A program made the translations under genes and the position numbers. Below the pieces are notes generated by a model. It worked only from the letters and a program-made list of their open reading frames with translations, searched no databases and was not told the origin of the DNA. A stretch of DNA of 64,000 nucleotides, from NCBI GenBank assembly GCA_963718355.1, contig CAVQZA010000010.1, forward strand, positions 186,001 to 250,000, given 5' to 3'. Positions 7,282-17,400 of this stretch are shown in pieces. How positions within the stretch are numbered: position 1 is the stretch's first letter; each line of letters opens with the position of its first letter. Source of the stretch: CAVQZA01 sp963718355 (lineage in GTDB: Bacteria > Actinomycetota > Thermoleophilia > Gaiellales > Gaiellaceae).

Positions 7282-7761
7282 GTGGTGCGGAGGTTCGTAA
7301 CCTGCTCGGGGGTCGCCCTCGCCTTCGGTGTCCTGGCGGTTGGTTGCGGCACGTCTCAGCCGAAGGCAAAGCCCGAGGCGATGATGGCGCGGGCCTACAA
7401 GTACTACTACCTCGGGCAGTGGGGGCGAATGTACGACCTCCTCCATCCAGGGCAGCAGCACCTCGTGTCACGGAGGCAATTCATCCAATGCGAGAAGGAT
7501 CAGAACCCGACCGCAGGCTATGACCTTCTCTCCATCAAGAAGGTGAACACCATCCGCCGCCCGATCCATGACACCGGTGTCCCCCAGCACATGGCGGTCA
7601 CGGTCACCTTCCACTTGACGGATGGCCTTCACGCGACCGCAACGAGAGTCTCCGGAAATACAACGGGTGCCGCCGTCTGGACGGGAACCCGATGGACTTG
7701 GGTCATGCCGTCAGTGGCCGTTGCGGCATATCGAGCAGGACAGTGCCCGCCCCAGCAGTAA
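7282..7761 (+). CDS. Putative lipoprotein, NTF2-like
   Basis: A 159-residue protein starting with a lipoprotein signal: RR in the n-region, the core GVALAFGVLAVGC, lipobox AVGC with Cys22. The mature part (ARAYKYYYLGQWGRMYDLLHP, then SRRQFIQC) resembles NTF2-like domains found at the start of some penicillin-binding proteins and in stand-alone actinobacterial lipoproteins. Function unknown; it should sit on the outer face of the cytoplasmic membrane. GTG at 7282 is favoured by GGAAG seven bases upstream; GTG 7285 is equally possible. It closes the array. The 264 bp that follow, up to the pstB stop, hold no convincing gene or repeat. Confidence 0.65.
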   Translation: MVRRFVTCSGVALAFGVLAVGCGTSQPKAKPEAMMARAYKYYYLGQWGRMYDLLHPGQQHLVSRRQFIQCEKDQNPTAGYDLLSIKKVNTIRRPIHDTGVPQHMAVTVTFHLTDGLHATATRVSGNTTGAAVWTGTRWTWVMPSVAVAAYRAGQCPPQQ

Positions 7762-8025
7762 CCTCCCACGCAACGAGAATCGGAGTTCGGTCGGACCTTC
7801 GGCTCTGAGGTACCGCAACCACCAAGCGCTGGGAGAGGCGGAATGGAAACAGCAACGGTTCGGCTTCCGCCGCACGCCGCAGAACACGCGATGAGCAGCT
7901 GCGCCAAGCGTTGCTGCAAGTGGTGGTGGCATCGGTCGAAGTAGCGCGACCGAGAATGCTGGTCTGCGCGAGCGTGCTGTCGCTCGAGCCGCGAACCTCT
8001 GAAGAGAGACGGCAGGCCGGAGCGG

Positions 8026-8910
8026 CTAGCCGAAGCGTCCGGTGACGTAGTCCTCGGTGCGCTGATCGGTGGGGTTGGTGAAGATCTTCGAGGTCTGGTC
8101 GAACTCGACCAGGACGCCCTGCCGGTGGTCGCTTGCATCGCTCACGCTCTCGACGCTGAAGAACGCCGTCTTGTCGGCGATGCGAGCCGCCTGCTGCATG
8201 TTGTGCGTCACGATCACGATCGTGTACTCGTTCTTCAGGTCGTGCATCAGGTCTTCGATGCGCGCGGTGGAGATCGGGTCGAGCGCGGAGGCAGGCTCGT
8301 CCATCAGGATCATCTCGGGCTCGACGGCGATCGCGCGCGCGATGCAGAGGCGCTGCTGCTGGCCGCCGGAGAGCCCCAGCGCGGTCTTCTTGAGCCGCGT
8401 CTTGACCTCGTCCCAGAGCGCAGCCTGCTGGAGCGCGCGCTCGACGCGGCCGTCGAGGTCGTCCTTCATTCCGTGGATGCGGAGCGCGAAGGCGATGTTG
8501 TCGTAGATCGACTTCGGAAACGGGTTTGGCTTCTGGAAGACCATCCCGATCTGGCGGCGCAACTCGACCGCGTCGACGGACGAGCTGTTCACGTCCTCGC
8601 CGTGGAACAGGAGCTCGCCGTGCACCTTCGCCGAGGGGATCAGGTCGTTCATCCGGTTCAGGCTGCGGAGCACCGTCGTCTTGCCGCAGCCCGACGGGCC
8701 GATCAGCGCGGTGACTTCCTTCTCGCGGACGCCGAGGTTGACCCCCGCAACGGCCATCACGCCGCCGTAGCTGACGCCCATGTCTTTGAGGTCGTAGACG
8801 ATCTCGTGCGGGACGCCCGTGTCCGGCCCCGCGTTCGCGAGGGCGATTTCCGCGAGCTTGGTGTCGGTCCTCGGCTCGGTCACGGGTGCGATCCTAGTCG
8901 TCTCAGGCAT
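8026..8910 (-). CDS. pstB: Phosphate ABC transporter ATP-binding protein PstB
   Basis: The 294-residue ATPase energises phosphate import through PstA/PstC. Walker A is GPSGCGKT at residues 71-78, the ABC signature LSGGQQQR at 180-187 and Walker B ILMDEPAS at 201-208; FQKPNPFPKSIYDNI is a PstB-typical Q-loop stretch. About 35 extra N-terminal residues precede the usual start, so an internal start is possible. It faces pstA across the accessory array rather than following it in an operon, and is divergent from phoU. Three PHO-box-like units lie upstream of its start, consistent with phosphate-starvation control. Confidence 0.95.
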   Translation of the reverse strand: MPETTRIAPVTEPRTDTKLAEIALANAGPDTGVPHEIVYDLKDMGVSYGGVMAVAGVNLGVREKEVTALIGPSGCGKTTVLRSLNRMNDLIPSAKVHGELLFHGEDVNSSSVDAVELRRQIGMVFQKPNPFPKSIYDNIAFALRIHGMKDDLDGRVERALQQAALWDEVKTRLKKTALGLSGGQQQRLCIARAIAVEPEMILMDEPASALDPISTARIEDLMHDLKNEYTIVIVTHNMQQAARIADKTAFFSVESVSDASDHRQGVLVEFDQTSKIFTNPTDQRTEDYVTGRFG

Positions 8911-8955
8911 CTAGCAGTGACAGTTTCCCGTTCTCGGGCCCTGCGGCGGGTTGGA

Positions 8956-8989
8956 GTTCCGTGACGTTCGGGTGACAGGCTGGTGAACG
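8956..8989 (-). promoter_or_regulatory. PHO-box-like operator, three 11-bp direct units
   Basis: Read on the minus strand, GTTCACCAGCC is followed by TGTCACCCGAA and then by CGTCACGGAAC: three contiguous 11-base units each with TCAC at the same place. The first unit closely matches the Streptomyces PhoP direct-repeat consensus (GTTCACC at the start of an 11-base unit). It lies 46-79 bp upstream of the pstB start and about 40 bp upstream of phoU, so it could serve either; its orientation suits pstB. Confidence 0.7.
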
Positions 8990-9027
8990 TCTTCTCAGTG
9001 TCCGAGCTTGTGCGAGAATCAGGCCCC

Positions 9028-9711
9028 ATGAGCATCTCGTTGCAGGAGGGAATCGGCCAGCTCGAGCAGTCGCTCGCCCTCGAGGGTGAGCTCGTGCTCC
9101 GCTCGCTGCGCGGCTGCATCAACGCGCTCGCGGAGCGTGACGTCGAGCTCGCCGACGAGGTGATCGCCTTCGACGACGACGTCGATCGCGTCTTCTTCGA
9201 GCTTCAGGAGGGCGTCCACACGCTCCTCGCGCGCCAGACGCCGGTCGCGGTCGACCTGCGCCACGTGCTCGCGATGCTGCACGTCAATTTGCACCTCGAG
9301 CGGATGGCCGACTACTGCGTGACGATCGCGAAGATGACGAAGCTGAGCGCCGACCTGCCGCCGCACGAGGAGCTGCTCTCCGGCTTCGAGGAGATCGGCT
9401 CGCGGGCCGAGGAGATGATCCGCGTCGCGCTCGACTCGTTCATGCACCGCGACCTCGACGGCGCCGAGCGGCTGGTCGACCTCGACGAGCTGATCGACAA
9501 CGCGAACCGTCGCATCGTCGGCAACGTGCTCGAGATCGGCAACGACGAGGCGCTGCGCGAGTGGGGCCTCTGGATGATCGTCGTCTCCCGCTGCTTCGAG
9601 CGGATCGGCGACCACGCCGTCGACATCGGCGAGCAGACGTACTACTACGTCACCGGCGAGTTCCGCGAGTTCACCGACGCGTCGCATCCGGAAGGCACCG
9701 ACCCGATCTAG
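9028..9711 (+). CDS. phoU: Phosphate signalling protein PhoU
   Basis: A 227-residue all-helical protein with two PhoU repeats, each carrying the metal-binding E/D-rich motif: first around HVNLHLERMADYC, second around VVSRCFERIGDHAVDIGE. PhoU restrains the Pst transporter and the PhoR/PhoP-type two-component system when phosphate is plentiful. ATG at 9028 is preferred because PhoU homologs begin with a short leader before the first helix; a GTG at 8983 would add 15 residues and would overlap the PHO box. Divergent from pstB across about 117 bp. Confidence 0.93.
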   Translation: MSISLQEGIGQLEQSLALEGELVLRSLRGCINALAERDVELADEVIAFDDDVDRVFFELQEGVHTLLARQTPVAVDLRHVLAMLHVNLHLERMADYCVTIAKMTKLSADLPPHEELLSGFEEIGSRAEEMIRVALDSFMHRDLDGAERLVDLDELIDNANRRIVGNVLEIGNDEALREWGLWMIVVSRCFERIGDHAVDIGEQTYYYVTGEFREFTDASHPEGTDPI

Positions 9712-9724
9712 TACCGTCCGCGCG

Positions 9725-10861
9725 ATGGACTTCTCGCTCAGCGAGGACCAGCGCGAGATCCAGGCGCTCGCACGCGAGTTCGCCGAGGCCGAGATCGTTC
9801 CGAATGCGGCGGCCTGGGATCGCGAGCATCGCTTTCCGGTCGAGCTCTTCGCGAAGCTCGGCGAGCTCGGGCTGATGGGGGTCTGCGTGCCCGAGGAGTA
9901 CGGCGGCGCGGGAGCGGACTTCCTCTCGTACATCCTCGTGATCGAGGAGCTCTCGCGCGCCGACGCGGGGGTGGGGGTCACCGTTGCGGTGCACACGGGC
10001 GCGGCGACGCTGCCGGTGCTCGCGTTCGGCACCGAGGAGCAGCGCGCACGGTTCGTGCCGCCGCTCGCGCGTGGCGAGACGATCGGCGCGTTTGCGCTCA
10101 CCGAGCCCGGCTCCGGCTCCGACGCCGGCGCGCTTCGCACCGCGGCGACCGCGGACGGCGACGGCTGGACGCTCAGTGGCTCGAAGCAGTGGATCACGAA
10201 CGGCTCCCACGCAGGCACCTTCCTCCTGTTCGCGCGCACCGATCCGGCGACGACGAGCGCCCGCGGCGTCTCGGCCTTCCTCCTCGACGCCGAGCACGTG
10301 CGCGTGACGCGCGAGGAGGAGAAGCTCGGGCTCAACTCCTCGTCGACCGCCGACCTCGCGCTCGAGGGGGCGCGCGTCGGGCCCGACCGGCTGCTCCACG
10401 AGCTGAACAAGGGCTTCGCGGTGGCAATGGCGACGCTCGACGGCGGGCGGATCGCGATCGCGGCGCAGGCGGTCGGGATCGCGCAGGCCGCGTACGAGGT
10501 CGCTCGCGCCTATGCGCTCGAGCGCGAGCAGTTCGGCAAGAAGATCTCCGAGTTCCAGGCGATCCAGTGGAAGCTCGCCGACATGGCGACCGAGCTCGAC
10601 GCGGCGCGGCTCCTCGTCTATCGCGCCGCCTGGCGCAAGCAGGAGGGGCTCCCGCACGCGGCCGACGGGGCCAAGGCCAAGCTGTACGCGTCGGAGATGG
10701 CGCGGCGGCAGACGGCCGAGGCGATCCAGATCCTCGGCGGCTACGGCTACACGAAGGAGTTCCCGGTCGAGCGCTACTACCGTGACGCGAAGATCACCGA
10801 GATCTACGAGGGCACGAGCGAGGTACAGCGGCTCGTGATCGCACGGGAGCTGCTGCGGTGA
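9725..10861 (+). CDS. Acyl-CoA dehydrogenase
   Basis: A 378-residue FAD-dependent acyl-CoA dehydrogenase of standard length. Present are the FAD/substrate signature GAFALTEPGSGSDAG, the FAD-ribityl loop KQWITNGSHAG, REQFGKKISEFQAIQ, the ILGGYGYTKEFPVERYYRDAKI motif and the catalytic glutamate in EIYEGTSEVQ. It removes two hydrogens from a short- or medium-chain acyl-CoA to make the trans-2-enoyl-CoA, passing electrons to electron-transfer flavoprotein, encoded at 45184-46913. It starts 14 bp after phoU with a TAGTAC element nine bases before the ATG, suggesting its own promoter. It overlaps the next gene by 4 bp. Confidence 0.93.
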   Translation: MDFSLSEDQREIQALAREFAEAEIVPNAAAWDREHRFPVELFAKLGELGLMGVCVPEEYGGAGADFLSYILVIEELSRADAGVGVTVAVHTGAATLPVLAFGTEEQRARFVPPLARGETIGAFALTEPGSGSDAGALRTAATADGDGWTLSGSKQWITNGSHAGTFLLFARTDPATTSARGVSAFLLDAEHVRVTREEEKLGLNSSSTADLALEGARVGPDRLLHELNKGFAVAMATLDGGRIAIAAQAVGIAQAAYEVARAYALEREQFGKKISEFQAIQWKLADMATELDAARLLVYRAAWRKQEGLPHAADGAKAKLYASEMARRQTAEAIQILGGYGYTKEFPVERYYRDAKITEIYEGTSEVQRLVIARELLR

Positions 10862-11433
10862 GCCCGCGCGAGCGCGACGAGCCGGTGCGGCTCACGCGGA
10901 TCTACACGCGCACGGGCGATGCGGGGGAGACGCATCTCGGCGACGGCTCGCGGGTCTCGAAGCTCGACGCGCGGATCGGTGCCTACGGCGCAGTCGACGA
11001 GCTCAATTCGCAGCTCGGCGTCGTTCTCGCCGGCGACTGCCCGGAGCCGTTCGTGGCGCCGCTGCAGCGGATCCAGAATGAGCTGTTCGATCTCGGCGCC
11101 GATCTGTCAGTGCCATTCGACGTGCCCGACCGGCTTCGCGTGACCGACGACCAGGTCGCCGCGCTCGAGCTGCTCTGCGACGGCTTCAATGCGGACCTGC
11201 CCGAGCTGAAGAGCTTCGTGCTCCCGGGCGGTAGTCCCGCCGCGGCAAGCCTCCACGTCGCGCGCACGGTCTGTCGGCGGGCCGAGCGCGAGGCGCTGTG
11301 CGCGGAGCACGAGACGGGTGTGAACCCCGCCGCGCTCGCGTATCTGAATCGCCTCTCCGACCTGCTCTTCATCCTCGCGCGCGCCGCGAACGCGGGCGCC
11401 GGGGACGAGCCCGTGTGGAAACCCGGAGGCTAG
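10858..11433 (+). CDS. PduO-type cob(I)alamin adenosyltransferase
   Basis: A 191-residue ATP:cob(I)alamin adenosyltransferase. The family's N-terminal ATP site is visible (RIYTRTGDAGET, then KLDARIGAYGAVDELNSQLG) and the late helix motif AALAYLNRLSDLLFILAR is intact. It attaches the adenosyl group of ATP to reduced B12, producing adenosylcobalamin. That cofactor is needed by the split acyl-CoA mutase encoded at 40844 and 43988. The GTG start overlaps the acyl-CoA dehydrogenase stop (GTGA), implying translational coupling. Its stop codon shares the bases CTAG with the convergent giant gene. Confidence 0.92.
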   Translation: MSPRERDEPVRLTRIYTRTGDAGETHLGDGSRVSKLDARIGAYGAVDELNSQLGVVLAGDCPEPFVAPLQRIQNELFDLGADLSVPFDVPDRLRVTDDQVAALELLCDGFNADLPELKSFVLPGGSPAAASLHVARTVCRRAEREALCAEHETGVNPAALAYLNRLSDLLFILARAANAGAGDEPVWKPGG

Positions 11434-14400
11434 CTCGAGGCGAGGCGCGCGGCCATCTTCGCGACCTGCGCGGCCGAGGTGGTCGAGGCGACGGCGATCG
11501 AGGCCCCGGCGTGTCCGGCGATGGCGAGGACGGCCGGGTTGCTCGAAAGCACGATGATCCGCACGTCCGGGAAGGTCGCGTGCAGGTCGCGGATCGTGGA
11601 GATCCCGACCTGGTCGGCGTCGATCACGATCACGACGACGTTCCGGTTGAAGTCGGCGGTGGCCCGGAAGGTGTTGTCGGCGCCGCCGGCGACGACGTTG
11701 GTCTGGAGCCCGGGGAGCCAGGCCGCGATCGCGCTGCCGCCCGGCGCGGCGAGGACGACGGTGCGCCCCTGCGTCCTCCGTGCCGGCGAGAGCTTCACCG
11801 TCGGCAGCACGCGCACCCTGATCGACTGCTTGGCGGTCGAGCCCTTGGCCCGCGCGATGAAGCGGATCGAGTACGTCCCCGGCTTGCGCGCCGAGTTCGG
11901 CAGTTTCAGCTTGAGCACCGAGTTGCCGGCGCGGGCAGGGCGCACCCACGTCGTCAGCTTCCGGCCCTTCGAGTTGTAGAGCCTCGCGGTGACGAGCGCG
12001 GCCTGCGTCAGCGAGATGCGCGCGCCCACGTACTTGTCGACGCCCCACGTGTAGCGCACGGTGCCGTAGACCTGGAAGGAGAGCTTGGTCGCCGACGGTA
12101 CGAGCAGCCCGAAGTAGGTGAGGTGATGGGTGAGGATGTGGACGGTGTTGTTGGAGTCGCGGAACCACCCGTCGGGCTGTCCGTCAGGCAGGCTCAGCGA
12201 GGTCAGCGCAGGCACCGGGCCCCAGTCGAGGCCGTTCTCGGAGACCGAGGCGACGCCGTCCGCCGGAGCGTTCTTGAACTGCACGTCGAGCACGCTGCCG
12301 AGGTTGTGCACGGGTGAGCCGTCGCGGAGGCGGGTCGCGGTGACCTGGTAGGCGGGGCTGCCGGGCGGAACGCTGACGCCGGCGGTGGCCTGCGCCAGGT
12401 CGATGCGGACGATCACCGGGTCGGGGAACGTGCCGGGGCCCCAGCTCGCGCTACCGATGCCGTCGCCCGCGTCGACGCTGCCGCCTGCGGACGGGACGCC
12501 GATCCCCGGGATGCCCGAGCCGACGATCGTGAACGTCGCGTGGATGTACTGGCGCGGGTTGTAACCGTCGTCCAGCGTTGCGCTGATCGTGTAGGTGCCC
12601 GGCGCGGTTGCCGTGAAGGCCGCCGTGTACGAGGCGCCCGAGCCCGGGGCCACGTCCTGCGACACGCCGTTCAGAGTCACGGTGATCGCGTACCAGCTCG
12701 TGTCGTGGCTGGCATTGAAGGTGATCGAGCCGACCGAGCCGAGGATCGCGCCGTCGGCGGGGGTCGTGCCGAGGAACTGGATCGGCGGCGGCGGCGGGCG
12801 CGGCGTGACGCAGGCCGTGCCGGCCGGGTTCGCGATCTGCGGCGGCGTGCAGGTGATCGGACCGGGCGTCGGGACGCCGCCGACCGTGACCGGCTGGCCC
12901 GTGAAGGTCGGCGCAGGCAGCCCGGCGAGGTTCTTGATCAGGGTGCCGGTGTAGTCGATCGTGACGACGTCGCCCGGGTTGACCGGTGCGGCGAGCGAGA
13001 TCGTGACCGTCGTGCCGGAGATCGAGATGCCGGTGGGCGTGCCCTGCGGGATCAGGTTCTGGACGACGGTGAAGTCGCTCAGGCCCGGCACGGAGGTGCC
13101 GTCGAGCGTCTGGTCGTAGGTGAGCACGAGGGTCGAGCCCGTCACGGTCGCGTTCACGAGCGACGGCGGCGAGCCGGGAGCGGTGAACGTGACCGAGGCG
13201 GTGCTGGTGATCGCCGCGCTGTTGACGGTGCCGCTGATCGTCGCGCTGCCGGCGCCGACGGGCGAGGTCAGTGTCGCCGAGTAGGTGCCGTCGGCGTTGT
13301 CGGTGACCGCCGAGAGGGTGCCGCCCGTCGTTGCGAGCGCGACCGTGTCGCCGCCGGAGCCGAGGTTCGTGCCTGACGCGTCCTTGAGCTGGACGGTGAC
13401 CGTCGAGGTCGTGGTGCCGTCGCCGACGATCGTGGCCGGCGCGGCGGAGATCGTCGAGGTCGCGCCCGACGCGGGGCCGGGAGGACCGGACGAGAAGGTG
13501 ACGACTGCGGTGTCGATGATCGCCGAGCCGTTGACGGTGCCGCTCACCGTGGCGCTGCCCGGGGAGGCCGGCGAGGTCAGGGTCGCCGTGTAGGTGCCGT
13601 TGGCGTTGTCGGTCGCGTGCGCGGGCGCCAGCGGCACGAGCGTGCCGCCCGTGGTGGTCAGCTCGACGTCGTCGCCGCCGGTCGAGAGGTTCAGGCCCGC
13701 GGCGTCCTTGAGCTGGACGGTGATCGTCGAGGTGCTGGTGCCGTTGGCGATGATCGTGCCCGGGCTGGCCGAGATCGTCGAGGTGGCGCCCGAGGCCGGG
13801 CCAGGCAGGATCGCCGAGAAGTTGACGGTGGTGGTGTTCCCGAGCGGAGTGCCGCTCAGCTTGGCGCTGACGACGGCGCTGCCCGGGCTGGCCGCTGAGG
13901 TCAGGGTGCCCGTGTAGGTGCCGTTCGAGTTGTCGGTCGCGGAAGCCGTGATCGAGCCGTTCGTCGTCGCCAGGGTGACGGCGCCGGCGCTCGAGTCGAG
14001 GTCGTTGAAGTACGCGTCCTTGAGGTGGACGGTGATCGTCGAGGTGCTGGTGCCGTTGGCGGTGATCGTGGACGGCGCGGCGGTGATCGTCGAGTTGGCG
14101 ACGGAGGCCGCAGCCGGGGTGACGGTCAGGCTCGACGTCGTCGTGTGGCCGGCGTTGGTTGCGATCACGGTGTGCAGGCCCGCGACGGTCGCGGTGCAGG
14201 TGGCGCCGACACACGTGCCGTCCGGGTTGATCGAGAGCGAGGTCGCCGGGGTCACGTCGCCGAGGTCGTGGCCGAAGGCGTCGAAGCCGCGGACGGTGTA
14301 GGTCTGGCCGACGCCGGCTGCGACCGTGGCGGTCGACGGGTTGATCGTGATCGAGGCGAGCGGGCCCGCGGTGAAGTTCACCGTGGCGGTGTCGGTGAGC

Positions 14401-17400
14401 GGCAGCGCATCGGAGGTGTCGGTCGCGTTGTAGACGACGTTCTCCACCGTGGCGTCCTTGACCGCGAAGCTCGCGACGCCGCTCCCGTTCGTGATGTCGG
14501 TGAGCGGAGTCCACGACGAGCTGCCGCCGCCGGCGCCGAGGGTGACGGTCTTGCCCGGGACGGTGTTGCCGAAGGCGTCCTTCAGCGTGACGTTCACCGC
14601 GGAGGTGGTCGCGTTGTCGGCGGGCACTGCAGCCGGGCTCGCGGTCACCGTCGAGGTGGTGCCGCTGACGGCGCCCGGGCTGACCGCGATCGAGCCGGTT
14701 GTGCCGTTGATCGAGGCCGTGACGGTGTCGGTCGCGGTGACGCTCTGCGAGCCCGCGGTCTTCAGCGTCACCGGGAAGGTGTTCACGCCGTTGTCCGCGC
14801 CCGTGAAGGTGTAGTTGGCGGGCAGCGTCGCCGAGCCGTCGCTCGACGTGAAGTGGACGGTGCCGAGGTAGCCGGTGGCCGTGTTGCCGTACTGATCCTT
14901 CGCGGTCACGGTGACCGTCGTGCCGGTGCCCGCGGTCGCGGAGCCGGGTGAGGTGACGATGAACTGCGTCGCCGCGCCGGGGACGAAGAGGACGGTCGTC
15001 GAGCTCGCGAGGGCGACGGCGTTGAGCGTGCCGGTGATCGAGGCCGTGCCGGCGACGGTGGACTTCACGGTCGCCGTGTAGGTGCCGTTGGCGTTGTCGG
15101 TGACCGCGGAGAGCGTGCCGAGCGTGGTGGAGAGCGCGACGGTGCCGCCCGAGATCGGGATGTTGTTGCCGGCGGCGTCCTTCAGCCGGACGGTGATCGT
15201 CGAGAGCGTGTTGTCGGCGACGACGGAGGCCGGGCTGGACGTGATCGTCGAGTTCAGCGTCGACGGCGCGCCCGCGTTCACGGTCAGCGTCGCGGTGTCG
15301 GTGAAGCCCGAGTTGTGGGCGGTGACGATGTGGACGCCGGCGGTCGTGGCGCTGCAGGTCGCGGTCGCGTTCACGCACGAGCCGTCGGGCGTGATCGTGA
15401 AGGTCGAGGTGGCGGTGAGGTCGCCGAGCGAGTGGTTGGTCGCGTCGTAGCCGGTGACCGTGTAGATCTGGCTGCCGCTGTCGGCGCTGATCGTCGAGCT
15501 CGACGGGCTGATGCGGATGTGGTCGAGGACGCCCGTGCTGAACGTGACGACGCGCTGCTGGGTCAGGGCGATGCTGTCACCGGTCGCGCTGAAGGTGACG
15601 CTCTCCGGGGTGGCGTCGGTGGCGGTGAAGGTGGCCGCGCCTGCGCCGTCGCTCGTGCCGGTGCCGCCGGAGGAGATCGAGGCGCTACCGGTCTGGTTGA
15701 CCGCGATCGACTTGCCGGCGACCGGGTTGCCGTACTGATCCTTCAGGGTGACGGTGATCGTCGTGCTCGCGGTGCCGTCCGCGACGACCGTGGTCGGGCT
15801 CGCGGTCACCGTCGAGGCGCCGGCATCCACGCCGAGCCCGCTGACGACGACGCCCGCGCTCGTGCCGGTGATCGACGGGGTGATCGTGTCCGTTGCGGTC
15901 ACGGTCTGGCTGCCCGCGGTCTTGAGCGTCACCGCGTTGAAGGTGTGCCCGCCCGCGTCGCCGCCGGTGAAGGTGAAGTTGGCGGGCAGGGTCGCCTGCG
16001 CGTCGGAGCTCGTGAAGTGGACGGTGCCCGTGTAGCCCGTGGCGACGTTGCCGAAGGCGTCGCGCGCCGTGACGACGTAGCTGCCGGCGGTGCCCGCGGT
16101 CGCGGTGGCCGGGCCGGTGACCGTGAACGTCTGGGCCGGGCCGGGGTGGAAGGTGACGGTGGTACCGATCGCGATCGGGGCGAGGTCGACGGTGCCGCTG
16201 ACGGAGGCGACGCCGGCGACGGTCGACGAGGTCAGTGTCGCGGTGTAGGTGCCGTCGCCGTTGTCCGTGACCGCCGAGAGCGTGCCGCTCGTCGTCGCGA
16301 GCGCGACTGCGTTGCCGCCGGCAGTGAGGAGGTTGCCGGTCACGTCCTTGAGCTGGACGGTGATCGTCGAGGTCGTGACGCCGTTCGCCAGGATCGAGAC
16401 CGGCGCGGCGGCGAGCGTCGAGTTCGCACCCGAGGCGGCGCCGGGCGTGACGTTGATGAACGGGCTCGTGCCGGTGACTGCCGGGCTGAGCGTGTCGGCC
16501 GCGCTGATCGTCCGCGCGCCGGTGGTGAAGAGCGTGTAGCCGTTGGTGAACGCGTGCACGCCCGCGTCGCCGCCGGTGAAGGTGTAGTCGCCCGGCAGCG
16601 ATGCGGCGCCGTCGTTGCTCGAGAAGTGGACGGTGCCGGCGTAGCCGGTGACGGTGTTCGCGAACGCGTCCTTCGCCGTGACGGTGACGCTCGCCGGGAC
16701 GCCCGAGACGACCGAGGCCGGGACGCCGGTCAGCGTGAAGCTCGCGACGGCGGCCGGGACGACCGTGATCGTCGGCGTGGTGCCGGTCACGCTGCCCTGG
16801 GTCGCCGTGATCGTCTGCGGGCCAGCGGTCGTGAGCGTGGCCGGGAAGGTGTGCGCGCCCGAGTCGCCGGCGACGAATGTGTAGTCGGCCGGGAGGGTCG
16901 CGCCGCCGTCGGTCGACGTGAAGTGGACGGTGCCCGTGTAGTTGGTGTCGACGTTGCCGAAGGCGTCCTTCGCCGTGACGGTGACGGTGAAGCCGGTGCC
17001 GGCCGTCTCCGAGCCGCCGCTCGAGGTGACGGTGAACGTCGTCGCCGCGGCCGGATTGACCGTGATCGCCTTCGAGCCCGTGATCGTCGCGGCGACGGTG
17101 TCGGTCGCGGTGACCGTCTGCGAGCCCGCCGTCTTCAGCGTGACCGAGAAGGTGTGCGCGCCGTTGTCGCCTGCGACGAACGCGTAGTTGGCAGGCAGCG
17201 TCGCCGCGCCGTCGGTGGAGGTGAAGTGGGCGGTGCCGACATAGCCGGTCGCGACGTTGCCGAACGCGTCCCTGGCGGTGACCGTGACGCTCGCTGCGAC
17301 GCCCGCGGTCGCCGAGGCGGCGCCCGTGACCGTGTACTGCGTGGCGACGCCGGGGGTGAACGTGACGGTGGCGGTGCTCACGATCGCGACGGCGTCGAGG

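Noticed and set aside
7762..8025. Possible small gene between the lipoprotein and pstB
   Set aside because: Open frames here overlap neighbours, have no ribosome site and show no recognisable protein pattern.
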